Shown one piece after another: positions 42,476 to 45,051 of a stretch of DNA of 45,051 nucleotides. The notes under the pieces were generated by a model. The model made no database searches, was not told the DNA's origin, and worked only from the letters and a program-made list of their open reading frames with translations. The DNA lies in NCBI GenBank assembly GCA_945906305.1, contig CAMDQT010000027.1, forward strand, positions 1-45,051. Reading direction: 5' to 3'. The position numbers and the translations under genes are program-made. Source of the stretch: Ferrithrix thermotolerans DSM 19514 (GTDB lineage Bacteria; Actinomycetota; Acidimicrobiia; Acidimicrobiales; CAIXPF01). Position 1 is the stretch's first letter. The number at the start of each line of letters is the position of its first letter.

Positions 42476-44161
42476 ATGGCAAGGATGGTCGAAGGTCAGC
42501 GCAGCATCGATGCCGCCACGGCAGCGCACTACTACCAGCAGGGCTGGTGGCGCGACCGGACCTTGATCGACGATTTCTTGGACCAGGCCGCGGCCCATCC
42601 CGACCGGGTGGCGGTGGTCAGCGCCAAGCAAGCCAGCCCGGTGCTGCACCGGCACAGCTACGCTGAGCTTGAGCGGCTGAGCCGACGCTTCGCCGCCGCG
42701 TTCTTGGCGTTGGGGGTGCGGCCCGGCGACGTGGTATCGGTGCAGCTGCCCAACTCGTGGGAGTTTCCCGCGCTGGTGTACGGGGCGCTGCGGGCAGGGG
42801 CCATCGTCAACCCGCTGGTGCCCATCTTCCGGCGGCGGGAGTTGACCTTCATCCTCAACCGCACCGAAACCGCGGTGCTGGTGGTGATCGACCGCTACCG
42901 CGGTTTCGACCATGGCGCAATGGGCATGGAGTTGCTGGGCGAGGTGCCCAGCCTCCAACACGTGGTGGTCGTGGGCGACGCTCCAGCGGGGGCGGTCAGC
43001 TTTGCCGACATGTTCTGCGGGCGGGTCGACGAGGACGACCCGGCGCTGTTGGCGGAGCTGGAGCGGCGCCGGCCAGGGGCGGAGGACCTCATCGAGATCC
43101 AGTTCACGTCGGGCACGACGGGTGAGCCCAAGGGCGTGATCCACCATCACAACACGGTGTATTCCGGTGGGCGGGCGGTGCGCGACGTGTACGGGCTGGG
43201 GGCCGAGGACGTGTGTTTCATGGCGTCGACGCTGGCGCACCAAACCGGGTTCGGCTACGGGATGCTGGTGCCCTTTGCGCTGGGCATGAAGGTGGTCTAC
43301 CAGGATGCGTGGCAGCCGGAGGAGGCCCTCGACCTGTTCGCGGCGGAGGGGGTGACCTGGACGGTGGGGGCGACGACGTTTGCCATGGACCAAATAGCCG
43401 CCCAGCAGCGCCAGCGGCGCGACGTGCCCCGTTTCGAGCTGTTCATCTGCGGCGGGGCGGCGATTCCGCCCCATGTCGTGCACCAAACCAAGGAGTATCT
43501 CGGGGCGCAGCTGGTGGCGGTGTGGGGGATGACGGAGAACATGATCGTCACCACGACACGCCCCGGTGACCCGGCCGAGCTGGTCGCGGACAGCGACGGC
43601 ACGGTGGTGGACTGGATGGAGGTCCGCATTGTTGACGAGGCCGGTAACGAGGTTCCGGTGGACGGGGTTGGCGACCTGCAGGTGCGTGGGCCGAGCCAGG
43701 CCCTGGGTTATTTCAAGCGGCCGGACATCTACGCCGCGGCGAGCCCCGGTGATGGTTGGTTCGACACCGGCGACCTGGCCCGGCGACGCGCCGACGGCGG
43801 AATCCGCATCGTCGGGCGCACGAAGGATTTGGTGATTCGGGGCGGGGAGAACATTCCGGTGGCCGAAATCGAGAACGTGCTGTTCACCCACCCCGCGGTG
43901 GCGGAGGTGGCGGTGGTGGCCGTGGCGCACGAACGGCTGGGGGAGCAGGCCTGCGCCGTGATTGTGGTGCGAGAGCACGCTGCGGCCAACCCGCCCACGC
44001 TGGGCGAGCTGACCGCGTTCTTGGCCGAGGCGGGAATGGCCAAACAGTTCTGGCCGGAGCAACTGCGCCTGGTCGATTCCATGCCCAGAACCCCATCGGG
44101 CAAGATCCAGAAATTCCAGCTCCGCCAACAGATCGCCAACCCGCCGCCAGCGGCGAGCTGA
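42476..44161 (+). CDS. Acyl-CoA synthetase (class I AMP-forming ligase)
   Basis: Activates a carboxylic acid with ATP and CoA. The ATP loop FTSGTTGEPKG is near residue 210. WGMTEN near 345 is the adenine/acyl motif, DGWFDTGDLARR and GRTKDLVIRGGENI mark the hinge, and the catalytic Lys is in PRTPSGKIQKF near the C-terminus. 561 residues. The N-terminal RSIDAATAAHYYQQGWW resembles cyclohexanecarboxylate- or medium-chain-CoA ligases; the true substrate is unknown. No related catabolic genes are adjacent. Confidence 0.9.
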   Translation: MARMVEGQRSIDAATAAHYYQQGWWRDRTLIDDFLDQAAAHPDRVAVVSAKQASPVLHRHSYAELERLSRRFAAAFLALGVRPGDVVSVQLPNSWEFPALVYGALRAGAIVNPLVPIFRRRELTFILNRTETAVLVVIDRYRGFDHGAMGMELLGEVPSLQHVVVVGDAPAGAVSFADMFCGRVDEDDPALLAELERRRPGAEDLIEIQFTSGTTGEPKGVIHHHNTVYSGGRAVRDVYGLGAEDVCFMASTLAHQTGFGYGMLVPFALGMKVVYQDAWQPEEALDLFAAEGVTWTVGATTFAMDQIAAQQRQRRDVPRFELFICGGAAIPPHVVHQTKEYLGAQLVAVWGMTENMIVTTTRPGDPAELVADSDGTVVDWMEVRIVDEAGNEVPVDGVGDLQVRGPSQALGYFKRPDIYAAASPGDGWFDTGDLARRRADGGIRIVGRTKDLVIRGGENIPVAEIENVLFTHPAVAEVAVVAVAHERLGEQACAVIVVREHAAANPPTLGELTAFLAEAGMAKQFWPEQLRLVDSMPRTPSGKIQKFQLRQQIANPPPAAS

Positions 44162-44225
44162 GCGGGTCCGAGGCGGGGCCGGACCTGCATTCCCGACGGA
44201 GGATGCGGTAAGATCTTTCCTCCTC

Positions 44226-44309
44226 GTCGGAGTGGCGGAATAGGCAGACGCGCTAGCTTGAGGGGCTAGTGTCCGCAAGGACGTGGGGGTTCAAGTCCCC
44301 CCTCCGACA
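44226..44309 (+). tRNA. tRNA-Leu, anticodon GAG
   Basis: The acceptor stem GTCGGAG (44226-44232) pairs with CTCCGAC (44302-44308), with discriminator A. The anticodon stem CTAGC/GCTAG holds the loop TTGAGGG, giving GAG for CUC/CUU. A long variable arm and a GGGGG-TTCAAGT-type T-arm confirm a class II tRNA-Leu. CCA is not encoded. Confidence 0.96.
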
Positions 44310-44646
44310 CTGGATTTGACCGGTGAATGTGCTGGTCAGAGCGGGTAGCAGGGTGTGGATAACCTCCCGGAATCCCCGTTAGTCAGCAGTTTGTCAGCAG
44401 ACGCGCCGAAGCCCGACCGACTCGGCTACTCGGTCGAGTAGCCGATTGGCGGGTGATACCCCTTCGGATCGCTCGTCCACTTACGAGTAATCTGGCTGAA
44501 GTTACGCCAATGTGATTTAGGTCGGTTAGATGGAACTCGAGCGGATACCAGCCGAATCGTTCAACGCGAGATCGGCGCGGGAACTGATGCGCCTGGCGCC
44601 TGGGGTGCGACGCGGAACCTGTCAAGTCTGGTGAGGCCTTGTTCGC
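44310..44646. other. Gene-poor stretch after tRNA-Leu(GAG)
   Basis: About 340 bases with no gene I can support. It holds two GTCAGCAG copies (44382-44389 and 44393-44400) and the palindrome at 44422-44445, and the last part is AT-richer than the rest of the window. An 80-residue frame on the minus strand (44383-44625) has no recognisable features. The position just after a tRNA fits old integration, but I find no second copy of the tRNA end. Confidence 0.4.
44422..44445. repeat. Near-perfect 24-base palindrome
   Basis: Arms TCGGCTACTCG (44422-44432) and its exact complement (44435-44445) are separated by only two bases. There is no T-run on either side, so a protein-binding or recombination site is more likely than a terminator. 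Confidence 0.7.
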
Positions 44647-44730
44647 TCAGTTGTTCTGGATGAGGGCCTCGCGGGAGGGGTCGTTGATCCAGGCGATGGT
44701 GGGGAGTTCGGGTGGGGTGGGTCGTTTGCC
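44647..44730 (-). pseudogene. Possible 3' remnant of a gene cut by the IS element
   Basis: Read on the minus strand, these bases encode a plausible C-terminus (PELPTIAWINDPSREALIQ, then two Asn) ending in TGA at 44647-44649. The frame continues only into the putative IS end. I do not recognise the protein. It may be the end of a gene interrupted by the insertion, or chance. Confidence 0.35.
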
Positions 44731-45051
44731 GGGGTCTGTAACGGGAACGGTGTAACTGCCAGATCTAGCGTGCTGGGCTTGGCCGGGCCGGAGGAGAGGT
44801 AGTTATGACGGACACGATGGATTCGAAGGTGAAGGGGCCGGTGTTGATGTCGGGCCCGCCGGCGACGTTGTTGGCGAGGAAGATTCCGACTGCTGAGTTG
44901 GTGGCGGTGTTGTTGGAGCGGGCGGAGTCTGAGGCGTTGAGTTTGGTCGGTCCGGGTGGGTTGCTGGCCGAGCTGACGAAACGGGTGCTCGAGGCTGGCC
45001 TGGAGGCCGAGCTCACTGAGCATGTCGGCTACGCGCCGTATGACCCGGCGG
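44731..45051 (+). mobile_element. Left part of an IS256-family insertion sequence
   Basis: A terminal-repeat-like sequence (starting GGGGTCTGTAACGGG near 44731, with GTGTAACTG inside) precedes the transposase gene by about 70 bases, as in Mutator-type elements. The right end and the target duplication are outside the window, so the exact left border is uncertain. Confidence 0.6.
44805..45051 (+). CDS. IS256-family (Mutator-type) transposase, 3' partial
   Basis: The first 82 residues of a DDE transposase. The segment LLAELTKRVLEAGLEAEL, followed by TEHVGYAPYDPA, is the conserved N-terminus of IS256-type transposases. The catalytic acids lie beyond the window. GGAGGAGAGG just upstream is a strong Shine-Dalgarno for ATG 44805. 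Whether the gene is intact cannot be seen. Confidence 0.85.
   Translation, partial: MTDTMDSKVKGPVLMSGPPATLLARKIPTAELVAVLLERAESEALSLVGPGGLLAELTKRVLEAGLEAELTEHVGYAPYDPA

Noticed and set aside
42284-44278. 664-codon open frame antisense to the acyl-CoA synthetase
   Set aside because: Low-complexity His/Arg/Gly-rich product with no domain. It mirrors an intact ligase gene with all its motifs and results from high GC at third positions.
44383-44625. 80-codon minus-strand frame after tRNA-Leu(GAG)
   Set aside because: No recognisable motif, Shine-Dalgarno or promoter; left as unassigned.

Overview
This is a chromosomal window from a high-GC Gram-positive-type bacterium, most likely an actinobacterium (Actinomycetota). 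An Acidimicrobiia-like lineage is a guess, made because the gene order is actinobacterial but not that of a well-known genus. The evidence is the strong G/C third-position bias, an ANTAR response regulator two genes from polA, and two blocks of conserved order. The blocks are trp ... ANTAR-polA-rpsA-coaE-uvrB-uvrA and rib-uvrC ... rapZ-gap-pgk-tpiA-secG; in Mycobacterium tuberculosis the same genes lie in the Rv1609-Rv1638 and Rv1409-Rv1440 regions.

Layout. 1-8014: tryptophan biosynthesis. A fused trpE(G), cut by the window edge, is followed by ygfZ, a membrane J-domain gene and an ABM-fold gene, then trpC, trpF, trpB, trpA and a HIT-like gene; trpD is not here. 8064-13532: a group II truncated haemoglobin and a FabZ-like dehydratase (+), convergent with the type II fatty acid synthesis cluster fabD-fabH-fabG-acpP-fabF (-). 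13801-20607: tRNA-Leu(CAA), a coiled-coil gene coupled to an ANTAR regulator, polA, a methyltransferase and rpsA, closed by a strong bidirectional terminator facing a NarL-type regulator (-). 20810-24615: a YfhO-like membrane protein (-) divergent from a glycosyltransferase-methyltransferase fusion (+). 24704-30456: coaE, uvrB, uvrA. 30447-32772: ribBA and ribD (-). 32898-42427: uvrC, a methyltransferase, a membrane GGDEF/EAL protein, rapZ, gap, pgk, tpiA and secG. 42476-44309: an acyl-CoA synthetase and tRNA-Leu(GAG). 44310-45051: a gene-poor stretch with a palindrome and the left part of an IS256-family element running off the window.

Most of the window is housekeeping. The less ordinary points are: (1) about fifteen genes share a TANNNT-type -10 box 6-9 bases before the start codon, which suggests leaderless transcription and settles several start codons; (2) FabD carries a C-terminal biotinyl/lipoyl-like domain without a modifiable lysine; (3) trpC seems to start at CTG in a CTGA overlap; (4) a GT2 glycosyltransferase is fused to a methyltransferase beside YfhO; (5) yvcK and whiA are missing from their usual place after rapZ. 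I found no convincing novel defence system, CRISPR array or prophage.
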